A model generated the notes under the pieces. It saw nothing but the letters and a program-made list of their open reading frames with translations, had not been told where the DNA came from and did not search any database. 64,000 nt of DNA, from NCBI RefSeq assembly GCF_021228295.1, contig NZ_JAJQPD010000010.1, positions 81,787 through 145,786 of the forward strand, in the 5' to 3' direction. Position numbers and translations under genes: made by a program. This document shows positions 24,463-32,694 of this stretch, piece after piece (within the stretch, counting starts at the first letter, position 1; the number at the start of each line of letters is the position of its first letter). The DNA comes from Agromyces humatus. Lineage in GTDB: Bacteria; Actinomycetota; Actinomycetes; Actinomycetales; Microbacteriaceae.

Positions 24463-25308
24463 CTACCCCGGAAGGACGTCCTCCGCCGACAGCGCTCGCA
24501 GTTCGAGTGCCTCCCCCGCGACGCGAACGAACGCGGAGGGGTCGTGCGCGAACCGGCCGAGGAAGAGTCCGTCGACGCCCGGGAGTTCCCGCAGCAGTCC
24601 GGGACCCGCGCTGCCCCCGTAAATCACGGCGACGTCGGCGTCCGACCCGGAGGTTGCGTGAGCGACATCCGGTCGCTCAGCGTGCAGCGCCGCGCGGAGT
24701 CCTGCGACGACCGCACTCACGTACTCGGCGGGCGCCGGCTCGCTCGCGCCGATCGCCCAGATCGGTTCATACGCGAGCACGACCGAACTCAGGGCGTGGC
24801 GCGAGTCGCCGAGCGCCGAGGCCACCTGGGCTCGGCAGAACTCGACCGCATCGGCGACAGTGCCGCGATCGGTCTCGCCGATGCAGAGCAGCGGCGTCAG
24901 CCCCGTGTCGAGCGCAGCACGCACCTTGCGCGCGACGATCTCGTCGGTCTCGCCGAAGTGCGCACGACGTTCGGCGTGGCCGATCTCGACGATGCCCACG
25001 CCCATCTCGGCCAGCAATCCGGCCGAGACCTCACCGGTCAGCGCGCCGCTCCCCCAGCTCACTGTCTGCGCTCCGATGACGACACCGCGCGGTGAGAGCC
25101 GCTCGAGCGCCGCGGGAATGAGCGGGAATGCGGGGATGACGAACAGGGTCACCCCGCCTGACGCCAGCGACGGCTGGGCATCGAGGCTTGCGGCGATGCC
25201 GTCGAGCCAGGACACGGTCTGCGCCTGGCCGAGGTACGCCTTGGTACTCACGCCGATGAAACCGCGCGGCCGATCGGATGTCGCGACCTCGGTCAGTGGC
25301 TCACGCAT
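24463..25308 (-). CDS. triosephosphate isomerase-like protein (probable tetrulose-phosphate isomerase)
   Basis: A 281-residue TIM with the catalytic elements of triosephosphate isomerase. These are GVSTKAYLG (Lys in the N-terminal substrate loop), VEIGHAERRAHFGET (catalytic His motif), VLAYEPIWAIGASEPAPAEY (Glu and the flexible loop) and IYGGSAGPGL (phosphate). The loop-1 Asn-x-Lys of true TIM reads STK, as in LerI/EryH-type isomerases for L-erythrulose 1-phosphate. Position fits: it is the last gene of an operon with a DAK kinase and an RpiB-like isomerase. ATG 25308 overlaps the amidohydrolase by eight bases. A housekeeping TIM would be expected beside gap/pgk, which are not here. Confidence 0.82.
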   Translation of the reverse strand: MREPLTEVATSDRPRGFIGVSTKAYLGQAQTVSWLDGIAASLDAQPSLASGGVTLFVIPAFPLIPAALERLSPRGVVIGAQTVSWGSGALTGEVSAGLLAEMGVGIVEIGHAERRAHFGETDEIVARKVRAALDTGLTPLLCIGETDRGTVADAVEFCRAQVASALGDSRHALSSVVLAYEPIWAIGASEPAPAEYVSAVVAGLRAALHAERPDVAHATSGSDADVAVIYGGSAGPGLLRELPGVDGLFLGRFAHDPSAFVRVAGEALELRALSAEDVLPG

Positions 25309-26224
25309 CGAGCAGCCGCTCATCGAGTCGGTAGATGCGCACCGCGTTCGCGAGGAACGCCGCCCGCTGCTCGTCGGCGCTCCACGACTCGGCAATCGTG
25401 ATGAAGCCGCCCATGATGTCGCGATAGCTGCCCGTGAGGCCGTCAACGGGAAAGTTGCTCGCGAACATGATGCGCTCGGGGCCGAAGATCTCGGCCGTGC
25501 GTTCGACGATCTCGCGATTGCCCTCGACGGTCCAGGGCACCCCGGCGAGGCCGATGCCCGAGATCTTGATCGACACGTTCGGCGCCGCCGCGATCTCGGT
25601 GAGCGCCGCGGCCCATCCTTCGATGCCCTCCCGTGACCGATCGCTCGGCAGCGCGGCGTGATTCAGGATGATCGGCGTCTCGGGATGTCGACGGGCCAGC
25701 ATCAGCGCATCGTCGAGGTGCCACCACGCGGTCTGCAGCTCGAAGTCCAGACCGTACTTCGAGAGCAACGCGTAGCCCGCCTGCCACTGCGGGTCGACCA
25801 GCAGCGTCGTCGTCGACGCGGCGAGCGCAGCGGACGCCGCCTGACCGGGCTTGTGCCGCACGCCGCGCACGAGCGAAATGCCCGCCAACCGCTCGAGCGT
25901 CGCCTCAACCTCTGGGGCGTCGAGCGTCGCGGCGGCCACAGCGGCATTCGGAAGGCCGAACCGCTCGGCGATGCCGATCATGTGGGCCATCTCACCGACC
26001 TGGTCGTCGCTGTCCCACTCGGTCTCCATGGTCACGGTTCCCACGATGCGGAACCCCGCGGCATCCGCCAGCAGGTCGTCGGGCAGATAGTCGCGCTTGA
26101 TCTCGTCGTAGGCGCCGTAGCGGAACGGGATGGCCGCCTCGGGCAGCAACCAGGGGTTGCGCCCGAGTGACGGCTCCCAGAAGTGGTGGTGGGCATCGAC
26201 GATGCCACCCTCGTAGCGAGTCAT
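25301..26224 (-). CDS. amidohydrolase-2 family protein, probable sugar lactonase
   Basis: A 307-residue PF04909-type TIM barrel. The metal motif HxH reads VDAHHHFWEPSLGRNPWL at the N-terminus; later His in IILNHAALP and the final Asn/Asp region MFASNFPVDGL (family usually SDxP) are in place. Close relatives hydrolyse 1,4- or 1,5-lactones of sugar acids or dicarboxylic lactones. Here it lies between an MFS permease and a TIM-like isomerase in a sugar-acid operon, which supports lactonase activity. ATG 26224 overlaps the MFS stop by ATGA. Note Asn in place of the usual Asp in ASNFP, which could alter metal use. Substrate not determined. Confidence 0.8.
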   Translation of the reverse strand: MTRYEGGIVDAHHHFWEPSLGRNPWLLPEAAIPFRYGAYDEIKRDYLPDDLLADAAGFRIVGTVTMETEWDSDDQVGEMAHMIGIAERFGLPNAAVAAATLDAPEVEATLERLAGISLVRGVRHKPGQAASAALAASTTTLLVDPQWQAGYALLSKYGLDFELQTAWWHLDDALMLARRHPETPIILNHAALPSDRSREGIEGWAAALTEIAAAPNVSIKISGIGLAGVPWTVEGNREIVERTAEIFGPERIMFASNFPVDGLTGSYRDIMGGFITIAESWSADEQRAAFLANAVRIYRLDERLLDA

Positions 26225-27582
26225 CGACCCGATCCGATGGTCTCCGCACCCGCCTCGTCGACGGCTGCCGCGTCGCCTGTGCGGTCGCGCGCATGCGCCA
26301 TCGGCTTGCGAAAGTCGATGAGCATCGAGCCGAGCAGATAGACCGTGGCGCATACGCCCAGGAACACGAACGAGCCCGCAAAACTGCCGCCGCTCGCCCC
26401 GATGGCGAAGCCCATGACGATCGGCGCAAGCGCACCGCCGCCCGACGAGGCCACGTTCATGACGCCACCTACCGTGCCGACCTGCTTCTTGGGTGCCAGC
26501 CAGGCGGGAATCGCCCAGTAGAGACCGCCGAAGTTGATGAAGAACACCGCCGTGCTCAGTAGGGCGAGGGCGACGGCGCCATCGGTCGCGCCTGGCAGCG
26601 AGAAGATCGCAATGGCCGTGCCAAGGCCCGAAACACCGAAGATCGTCTTCATCACGAGGTTGAAGCGAGGGGTCGCCTGACGCCAGCGGTCTGCGGTGTA
26701 GCCGGCGACCAACTGGCCAACGACGCCCATGCCGTAGACGAGGAACGTGCCCCAGCCGAGTCCGGCCAGATCGAAGTCGAGCGCCGTTGAAAGGTACGAC
26801 GGCGTCCACGAGATGATGCCCCACCATACGGTCGCCCAGCCGAGACGCCCGAACATGAGACCCCAGAACGAACGAGAACGCAGGTAGTCGGCGGCGCGGG
26901 GCAGCGGGCCGGTCGCAGTGTCGACAGATGCCTCATCACTGCCGATGTGCGCGAGCTCGGCCTCGTTGACGCCTTTGTGCTGGGCAGGAGTGTCGCGCAG
27001 GTAGAGGGCGAACAGCGCAGCGACGACGATCGTGATGGCACCGGTGACGATGAACGCCATGCGCCATCCTCCGAAGGCACCGATCATCAGGGCGACGATC
27101 AGTCCGCCCACGGCAGCGCCGAACGGGCCCGCGGCGTCGACGAACGTGGCACCACGGGCGCGCTCCTTCGCCGGCAGCCAGTTCGCGTTGAGCTTGGCGC
27201 CGGCGGGGAAGACCGGTGCCTCGGTGGCTCCAAGGCCCAGACGGGTGAAGGTGAGGAACAGCCCGCTCGTCGCGAACCCGCCGATGAGCTGGAAGAACCC
27301 CCACACCACGCCGGCGCCGCCGACGATCCTGCGCGGCCCGAACCTGTCGAGCAGCCAGCCACCCGGGATCTGGAAGAGCAGGTAGGTCCAGAAGAAGGAG
27401 CCGAGCAGCACGCCCTGCGCCTCGGGGGTGAGCTCGAGCTCTTCGGCGATGAACGGCATCGCGACCGAGAGGGTCGCACGGTCGATGAAGTTCAGCAGCA
27501 CGAGGATCCAGAGGATCGAGAAGATCTGCCAGCGCACCCAGGTTCGCTTCGAGGTCGTGGCCTTGGTCGTGGTCGTGGTCAT
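26221..27582 (-). CDS. MFS permease, anion:cation symporter type
   Basis: A 453-residue transporter with twelve membrane segments. FIDRATLSVAMPFIAEEL, FFWTYLLFQIPGGWLLDRFGPRR and LGATEAPVFPAGAKLNANWLPAKERARGATF are the conserved face of the ACS family (galactonate, glucarate and phthalate type symporters), which moves organic anions with protons. The poly-Thr N-terminus is cytosolic. It overlaps pdxA-like upstream and the amidohydrolase downstream, each by ATGA. The regulon thus carries two unrelated carboxylate importers, this one and TctABC. Confidence 0.88.
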   Translation of the reverse strand: MTTTTTKATTSKRTWVRWQIFSILWILVLLNFIDRATLSVAMPFIAEELELTPEAQGVLLGSFFWTYLLFQIPGGWLLDRFGPRRIVGGAGVVWGFFQLIGGFATSGLFLTFTRLGLGATEAPVFPAGAKLNANWLPAKERARGATFVDAAGPFGAAVGGLIVALMIGAFGGWRMAFIVTGAITIVVAALFALYLRDTPAQHKGVNEAELAHIGSDEASVDTATGPLPRAADYLRSRSFWGLMFGRLGWATVWWGIISWTPSYLSTALDFDLAGLGWGTFLVYGMGVVGQLVAGYTADRWRQATPRFNLVMKTIFGVSGLGTAIAIFSLPGATDGAVALALLSTAVFFINFGGLYWAIPAWLAPKKQVGTVGGVMNVASSGGGALAPIVMGFAIGASGGSFAGSFVFLGVCATVYLLGSMLIDFRKPMAHARDRTGDAAAVDEAGAETIGSGR

Positions 27583-28571
27583 GACTCGGCCCGCAGCTTC
27601 TGGTTCACGACGCCGACGGCGAGGTCGAACGCATGCTCGGTGGCGCCGGTTCCGGCGATTCCCTTGCCGACGATGTCGAACGCGGTGCCGTGCGCCGGGG
27701 TCGCGATGACCACCGGAAGGCCGCCCTGTATCGTGACGCCCTTGTCGAACCCGATGAGCTTCATGGCGATCTGGCCCTGGTCGTGGTACATCGTGACGAT
27801 GCCGTCGAAATCGGTTCGCTTCGCGGCGAAGATCGTGTCGGACGGGAACGGGCCGTGCGCGTCGATGCCGAGCGCCTTGGCCGCCTCGACCCCGGGGCCG
27901 ATCTCGTCGATCTCCTCGCGGCCGAAGTTGCCGTTCTCGCCACCGTGCGGGTTGAGCGCAGCCACCCCGATGCGCGGAGCGGTGTGCCCTGCACCCTTGA
28001 GCGTCTCGTTCAGCAGTTCGATGGCCGCGGTCACGCGCGGAGCCGTGATGTTGGCCGCCACCTCGGACAGCGGGATGTGCGACGTGACGCGGGCAGTGGT
28101 GAGCTCCTCGAGCACGTTGAGCTCACTGGTGACGCCCGTGAAGCCGAGCTCGTGTGCGAACCAGCGCAGCTCGTCCTCGTGATCCATGCCGGCCAGTTTC
28201 AGACTGGTCTTGTTGAGTGGAGTGAACACGATCGCGTCGATCTCTCCGGCGTTCGCCATGCTGAGGGCGCGCGTGAGCTGGTGGATGGCGCGAGCACCTG
28301 CTTCGACGCTCACCTGTTGGGCGGGGATGGGATCGCCGGGCAGCGAGTCGTCGTCGAGCAGTGTCGCGTAGCCGACCGATGGAGTGTCGGCGAGGGGAAC
28401 TTCGACGCCGGCCACCTGCGCGGCCACTGCCAGCTCGGCGGCGTCGGCCAGCACGTAGACGTCGGCCTGCGCCGTGGTCTCGGGGCGGGCGAGCAGTTTG
28501 GCGGCGAGCTCTGGGCCGATGCCGGCCGGATCGCCGAGGGTCAGCGCGATGCGGGGGCGGCGGGCGGTCAT
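27579..28571 (-). CDS. PdxA-family dehydrogenase with altered phosphate site
   Basis: A 330-residue homologue of 4-phosphohydroxy-L-threonine dehydrogenase, which oxidises a beta-hydroxy acid with NAD and loses CO2. [13 protein letters not shown], the three metal His ([30 protein letters not shown]) and [22 protein letters not shown] are intact. The family GHTE motif, whose His-Thr contacts substrate phosphate, is replaced in the stretch [17 protein letters not shown]. This argues for an unphosphorylated or unusual substrate; PdxA relatives such as TphB act on non-phosphorylated acids. It is unlikely to serve vitamin B6 synthesis, since it lies in a seven-gene catabolic operon. ATGA overlaps on both sides. 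Confidence 0.85.
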   Translation of the reverse strand: MTARRPRIALTLGDPAGIGPELAAKLLARPETTAQADVYVLADAAELAVAAQVAGVEVPLADTPSVGYATLLDDDSLPGDPIPAQQVSVEAGARAIHQLTRALSMANAGEIDAIVFTPLNKTSLKLAGMDHEDELRWFAHELGFTGVTSELNVLEELTTARVTSHIPLSEVAANITAPRVTAAIELLNETLKGAGHTAPRIGVAALNPHGGENGNFGREEIDEIGPGVEAAKALGIDAHGPFPSDTIFAAKRTDFDGIVTMYHDQGQIAMKLIGFDKGVTIQGGLPVVIATPAHGTAFDIVGKGIAGTGATEHAFDLAVGVVNQKLRAES

Positions 28572-29035
28572 GATGCGGCCACCTCGTAGCTCTCGATGGC
28601 CTCGACCTTCGCGGCGGACGCCGAAGCGGGGTCGAAGCGATAGTCGAGCCACTCGCGCACGAGTCGCTTGGCGAGTTCGAGCCCGATCACACGCTGGCCC
28701 ATGGTGAGCACCTGGGCGTCGTTCGAGAGCACGCTGCGCTCAACCGAGAAGGAGTCATGCGCCGTGACCGCGCGAATGCCGGGGACCTTGTTCGCTGCGA
28801 TTGCGACCCCGAGTCCGGTGCCGCACACGAGGAGAGCCCGATCGGCCTCACCGGCGCGGATCGAACGGCCGGCCGTGACGGCGATGTGCGGATAGGCGGT
28901 GTGCCCGTCGGCATCGACACCGACGTCGGTGACTGATGCGACACGAGGGTCGGCTGAGAGCAGCGCTTTCAGCGCCTCCTTGTATTCGTATCCGGCGTCA
29001 TCGGACCCGACGACGATTCGCAGTGGTTCAGTCAT
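28568..29035 (-). CDS. RpiB/LacAB-family sugar phosphate isomerase (DerI-like)
   Basis: A 155-residue aldose-ketose isomerase: [31 protein letters not shown], the anion-hole loop [30 protein letters not shown] and [18 protein letters not shown]. In the first motif Asp replaces the more usual His (SDHAG), also seen in DerI/EryI-like proteins that convert D-erythrulose 4-phosphate to D-erythrose 4-phosphate. With the TIM-like and DAK genes in one operon this is the favoured role; ribose 5-phosphate isomerase is the alternative. ATG 29035 follows TAGGAAG. A 36-base gap separates it from the DAK gene. Confidence 0.85.
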   Translation of the reverse strand: MTEPLRIVVGSDDAGYEYKEALKALLSADPRVASVTDVGVDADGHTAYPHIAVTAGRSIRAGEADRALLVCGTGLGVAIAANKVPGIRAVTAHDSFSVERSVLSNDAQVLTMGQRVIGLELAKRLVREWLDYRFDPASASAAKVEAIESYEVAAS

Positions 29036-29071
29036 TGATCTTCCTATTCTCTCAAGTGTCGTGGGGGTCGG

Positions 29072-30832
29072 TCAGGCCTGCAGCGACTGCCCGACGGCGG
29101 TGACGATGCGAGCGAAGCTGACGGCTCCGGCATCGGGATGTCCCAGGCTCCGCCGCGCGTGGGTGCGGGCTCGCCCCAGGGCAGGCTCGAGCTGTGCGGT
29201 GGCATCTGCGGCAGCCTGCGCCGCGTCCGCGGCCCGCGACCATGCCGCGGCGAGCGTTTCGCCGCGGTCGACGGCCGACATGAGCTCCACGGCGAACGGC
29301 GCGAACGCGTCGATCAGCGTTTTGTCGCCGACCTCGGCCTTTCCGAGTCGCTGCACTCCCGCGAGGGCCGCCGCGACCGCGCGCGCAACCGCCCGCGCGT
29401 CGGGTGCAGCATCCGCGGCACCGGCACCGGCAGCGCTTTCAGTCCGGTCGGCGGCGATACTCGTTCCGGCACTGGCGAGCGCCATGCCCCAGAGCGCGCC
29501 CGAGGTGCCCCCGCCGTGCTCCGACCACGCCTCGCCGCTCTCGGCGAGCAGGCGCACGATGCCCCCGCCCTGCGCGACGACCCGCTCGCCCGCGGCGAGC
29601 GCACCGGTGACCCCTCGGCTCATGCCGATGCCGTGGTCGCCGTCACCGGCGACAGCGTCGATGCGTCCGAACTCCTCGGCACCTTCGATGATCGCTGCGT
29701 GGGCGGTACGGAGCAGGTCGAGTGCGGATGCCGCGGCGCGCTGCTGCTCGGCATCGTCGACCTCTCCCGCAGCGCCGGTTGCGACATCGGCGACTTCGAT
29801 GGCCGCGTCATCGATTTCGGCGTCGATCGCGCTCCTACGGAACGCGGGTGAGTCGGCCGGCGCCACCCAGAGCTCGGCGAGCTCGTCGGTGACCCAGAGC
29901 AGGGTGAGCGAGACGCCCGACATGTCGAGGCTCGTCACGAGTTCGCCGCACACGGCGTCGACGACATCGACTCCGGCGGTCTCGAGCTCGGATGCGACCG
30001 CGCCGAACACGGTGAAGAGTTCTTCGTACTTGAAGGTGCCGAGGCCGTTGAGCAGCACGACGGCGCGGCTGCCGCGAGCCTGGTCGACGCCGTCGGGCAG
30101 TTCGGCGAGCAGCCGGCTCACCAGCAGTTCGGCGAGGCCTCGCGCGGTCGGGGCGGGCAGGTCTTCGAGGCCGGGTTCGCCGTGGATGCCGAGGCCGACG
30201 GCCATCATGCCAGCCTCGACGGTGAACAGCGGCGCGTCGGCGCCGGGCAGTGTGCACCCGCTGAATGCGACGCCGAGCGACCGCGTGCGCTCGTTGGCGA
30301 GCCGGGCGAGGCGCTCGACCTCGTCGAGCGACAATCCGGCCTCGGCCGCGGCACCCGCGATCTTGAACACGGTCAGGTCGCCCGCGATGCCCCGGCGGCG
30401 GTGACGCTCGGAGGCGGGCGCGCTCGCGATGTCGTCGGTGACGACGACGGTGCGCACGTCGTAGCCCTCACCGCGCAATCGCTCTTCGGCCTGGCCGAAC
30501 TGCAGGACGTCTCCGGCGTAGTTGCCATAGCTGAGCAGCACGCCCGCGCCGCGTTCGACCGCCCGGGCGACACGCGACACCTGGCCGGTGGCAGGCGAGG
30601 CGAAGATGTTGCCGCAGACGGCGCCGGCGGCGAGGCCCGGACCGACCACCCCGGCGAACGCCGGGTAGTGACCGGAGCCGCCGCCGACGACGAGGGCGAC
30701 CCGTCCACGGGGGATCACGGTCGAGCGCACGACTCCGCCGTCGACGCGGCGGACGTAGCGGGGGTTCGCCGCGACGAATCCGTCGATGGCGTCGGCGGCG
30801 AAGGTTGCCGCGTCGGTGATGAGATGACTCAT
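29072..30832 (-). CDS. dihydroxyacetone kinase-family ketose kinase (LerK-like)
   Basis: A 586-residue fusion of DhaK and DhaL domains, the ATP-dependent form. DhaK: VALVVGGGSGHYPAF (substrate), GNIFASPATGQV, YGNYAGDVLQF and the His of GLGIHGEPG that forms a covalent hemiaminal with the ketose carbonyl. DhaL: VAGDGDHGIGMSRG (Mg-ADP), GGTSGALWG and VGDKTLIDAFAP. It should phosphorylate a small ketose; with TIM-like and RpiB-like isomerases in the same operon, erythrulose is a better guess than dihydroxyacetone. ATG 30832 overlaps the upstream isomerase stop by ATGA. It is the only kinase in the operon. Confidence 0.88.
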   Translation of the reverse strand: MSHLITDAATFAADAIDGFVAANPRYVRRVDGGVVRSTVIPRGRVALVVGGGSGHYPAFAGVVGPGLAAGAVCGNIFASPATGQVSRVARAVERGAGVLLSYGNYAGDVLQFGQAEERLRGEGYDVRTVVVTDDIASAPASERHRRRGIAGDLTVFKIAGAAAEAGLSLDEVERLARLANERTRSLGVAFSGCTLPGADAPLFTVEAGMMAVGLGIHGEPGLEDLPAPTARGLAELLVSRLLAELPDGVDQARGSRAVVLLNGLGTFKYEELFTVFGAVASELETAGVDVVDAVCGELVTSLDMSGVSLTLLWVTDELAELWVAPADSPAFRRSAIDAEIDDAAIEVADVATGAAGEVDDAEQQRAAASALDLLRTAHAAIIEGAEEFGRIDAVAGDGDHGIGMSRGVTGALAAGERVVAQGGGIVRLLAESGEAWSEHGGGTSGALWGMALASAGTSIAADRTESAAGAGAADAAPDARAVARAVAAALAGVQRLGKAEVGDKTLIDAFAPFAVELMSAVDRGETLAAAWSRAADAAQAAADATAQLEPALGRARTHARRSLGHPDAGAVSFARIVTAVGQSLQA

Positions 30833-31845
30833 GCCACGTTCTCCTCTGCTTGCTTCTCGGTGACGTGGGTCGGGGATTTCGCTTGCGCGGCAACGTCGAC
30901 CGCGTCGAGTTCGGGCGCGGCGACGACCGTGGCGGCGGATGTCGCGGGCAGCAGTGTGCGCAGGTAGCGCATGTTCATCGCACTCACTCCGAGCCCGTCG
31001 CCCCCGTAGTGCTCGCAGCACAGCACGCCGTCGAATCCTGCGGCGACCGCGTCGCGGATGGCGTCGCGGTAGTTGATGACACCCAATTCGAGCGGAACAG
31101 GGTGCGTACTGACCACGCCGCCCGACGCCTCGACGCGGGTGTAGTTCTTCACCTGCCAGTAGTTCGTGTACGGCAGCATGGCGGCGAGCATCTCGCGCCA
31201 GTCCTCGATCGGGCGGTGCAGTCGCACGATGTTGCCGAGGTCGGGGTCGAGCCCGACGTTGGGGAGGTCGATGTCCTCGACGAGTCGCACCGCGCTCGAC
31301 GACGTCCCGAGGTAGGTGTCCTCGTAGAGCTCGAGTGAGACGAGCATGCCGTAATCGGCAGCATGCTCGCCGATTTCGCGGAACCGCCGCACGGCGAGAT
31401 TCCACGTGTCGGCATCACCCTCGGGGTCGCTGTGCCCGGGTTCGGTCCAGAACCAGAGCGCCTGTTGCTGCGCCGCGGTCAGTGGGCGGTGCAGACCGAG
31501 CGAGAGCACGCCGACGCCGAGCTCTGCGGCAGCCTCGAGGGTGCGGTGCGTGTAGGCGAGATTGTCGTCGCCTGCCATCGGATCGATGACGCTGCGCCGG
31601 GTGATCGAGAGGGCGGGAACCGCGAGTCCGAGGTGCTCTGTGACGACCCGGAACTCATCGCGTCGCGCCCGCGTCAGATCGCCGATCTTCAGCCAGTTGT
31701 CGGTGAGGTCGATGGCGTCGAACCCGACGTCCTTCACCTGCTGCAGGTCGGAGAGCCAGCGCGAGGCGCCCGCGTGCTGGACCTCGGAACGGGCGAGTTG
31801 ATGGAGTGCGGCCGCGATCGGCCAGGTCTCACGGGTATGGGGCAT
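30829..31845 (-). CDS. sugar phosphate isomerase/epimerase-like TIM barrel protein
   Basis: A 338-residue xylose isomerase-like (AP endonuclease 2) TIM barrel. Metal-site acids are visible in LVSLELYEDTYLG, GLDPDLGN, QVKNYTRV and GVLCCEHYGGDG. The family includes epimerases, isomerases, dehydratases and a 3-oxo-isoapionate decarboxylase that makes L-erythrulose; that last role would fit this operon, but is inference. ATG 31845 (MPHTRETWP) is chosen because GAGGTG lies just before it and the operator at 31892-31911 would otherwise be inside the gene. First gene of the operon, 130 bases after the GntR stop codon. The C-terminal 35 residues are Ala/Val-rich and less family-like. Confidence 0.78.
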   Translation of the reverse strand: MPHTRETWPIAAALHQLARSEVQHAGASRWLSDLQQVKDVGFDAIDLTDNWLKIGDLTRARRDEFRVVTEHLGLAVPALSITRRSVIDPMAGDDNLAYTHRTLEAAAELGVGVLSLGLHRPLTAAQQQALWFWTEPGHSDPEGDADTWNLAVRRFREIGEHAADYGMLVSLELYEDTYLGTSSSAVRLVEDIDLPNVGLDPDLGNIVRLHRPIEDWREMLAAMLPYTNYWQVKNYTRVEASGGVVSTHPVPLELGVINYRDAIRDAVAAGFDGVLCCEHYGGDGLGVSAMNMRYLRTLLPATSAATVVAAPELDAVDVAAQAKSPTHVTEKQAEENVA

Positions 31846-31891
31846 TCGTACACCTCGTTGTGTGCCGTCGGGAGTTCCGATCGGCCAAATC

Positions 31892-31911
31892 ATGTTTCCT
31901 ATAGGATACAT
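31892..31911. promoter_or_regulatory. GntR operator before the sugar-acid operon
   Basis: ATGTTTCCTATAGGATACAT is a 20-base palindrome with a single mismatched pair, 47 bases upstream of the first gene's ATG and 65 bases after the GntR stop. The core TCCTATAGGA is perfectly symmetric. Partial copies at 24408-24420 and 32650-32658 link it to tctC and to the regulator itself. FCD-type GntR proteins bind sites of this size. Confidence 0.7.
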
Positions 31912-31975
31912 GAGAGGAGATATCCGTCAACCGCACCGTCCGACTCCGCACCCGCCGTCGAGTCGGCGAGCGTGA

Positions 31976-32662
31976 CTACTGCTGCTGGGAGTCGGCGATA
32001 GAACGCAGACGCACACCGCAGATGTGGTCGTGCATCGTCTTTCTGGCCAGCTCTGCATTGCCCGCGCGCATGGCCGCGAGGATCAGGCCGTGCTCGGCGA
32101 TGGCGTGCGAGGCATCACTCACCCCGAGTCCCCCGAACAGGCGGAACCGCTGCACGTGCCCGCCGAGGGCCGTGTACGCCGCCAGCAGGAATCGATTGCC
32201 CGCGCCTTCGGCGATCAACCGATGGAATCGCTCGTCGGCCTCCCAGTAGGGCTTGATCGATTCGCCGCCTCGGTCGACCGGCGCCTCACGCAAATCGGTG
32301 ATCGACCGCTCGAGCTCGTCGAGCAGTCGCGCTGACGCAAGGCCGCACGCACGGAAGGTATTTTCGGGTTCGAGCAGTTCGCGAGCCTCCATGAGCTCGT
32401 TCAACTCGTCGATCGTGAACAGTGGCGCGACACGATACCCACGCAGCGCCGCCCGCACGACGAGCCCGGTCGACTCGAGGCGCGCCAGCGCCTCACGGAT
32501 CGGCGTCGGCGAGATCTCCATCTCACGGGCGAGCGCATCGATGTTCAGTGGCGAATCAGCCTCGAGGCGACCGTCGACCAGCGCGAGCATGAGATCGTCG
32601 TAGACATGGTCGGCCAGAACCTGCCGCTTTGACGCACCTCGAATGGTAGATCCTATAGCCAT
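31976..32662 (-). CDS. GntR-family regulator, FCD type
   Basis: A 228-residue regulator: N-terminal winged helix (VLADHVYDDLMLALVDGRL, then IDALAREMEISPTPIREALARLESTGLVV) and an all-helical FCD ligand domain. The metal/ligand residues of that domain appear in ARELLEPENTF, YWEADERFHRLIAEGAGN, EHGLILAAMRAGNAELA and the final MHDHI. FCD proteins usually sense organic or sugar acids with a bound metal. ATG 32662 is preferred over GTG 32668. Codons 2-5 contain a TCCTATAG core, so autoregulation through the coding start is possible. It is the apparent local regulator of the operon at 31845-24463 and of tctCBA. Confidence 0.88.
   Translation of the reverse strand: MAIGSTIRGASKRQVLADHVYDDLMLALVDGRLEADSPLNIDALAREMEISPTPIREALARLESTGLVVRAALRGYRVAPLFTIDELNELMEARELLEPENTFRACGLASARLLDELERSITDLREAPVDRGGESIKPYWEADERFHRLIAEGAGNRFLLAAYTALGGHVQRFRLFGGLGVSDASHAIAEHGLILAAMRAGNAELARKTMHDHICGVRLRSIADSQQQ
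32650..32658. promoter_or_regulatory. half-conserved GntR box over the regulator's own start
   Basis: ATCCTATAG (32650-32658) keeps the left half and centre of the 31892-31911 operator but the right half reads CC instead of GG-A. It overlaps codons 2-5 of the GntR gene, where a bound repressor would block its own expression. Weak evidence alone; noted because the core is AT-rich in a GC-rich gene. Confidence 0.35.
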
Positions 32663-32694
32663 GGTCACAGACTAACGGCCAGCACGCATGGCGG

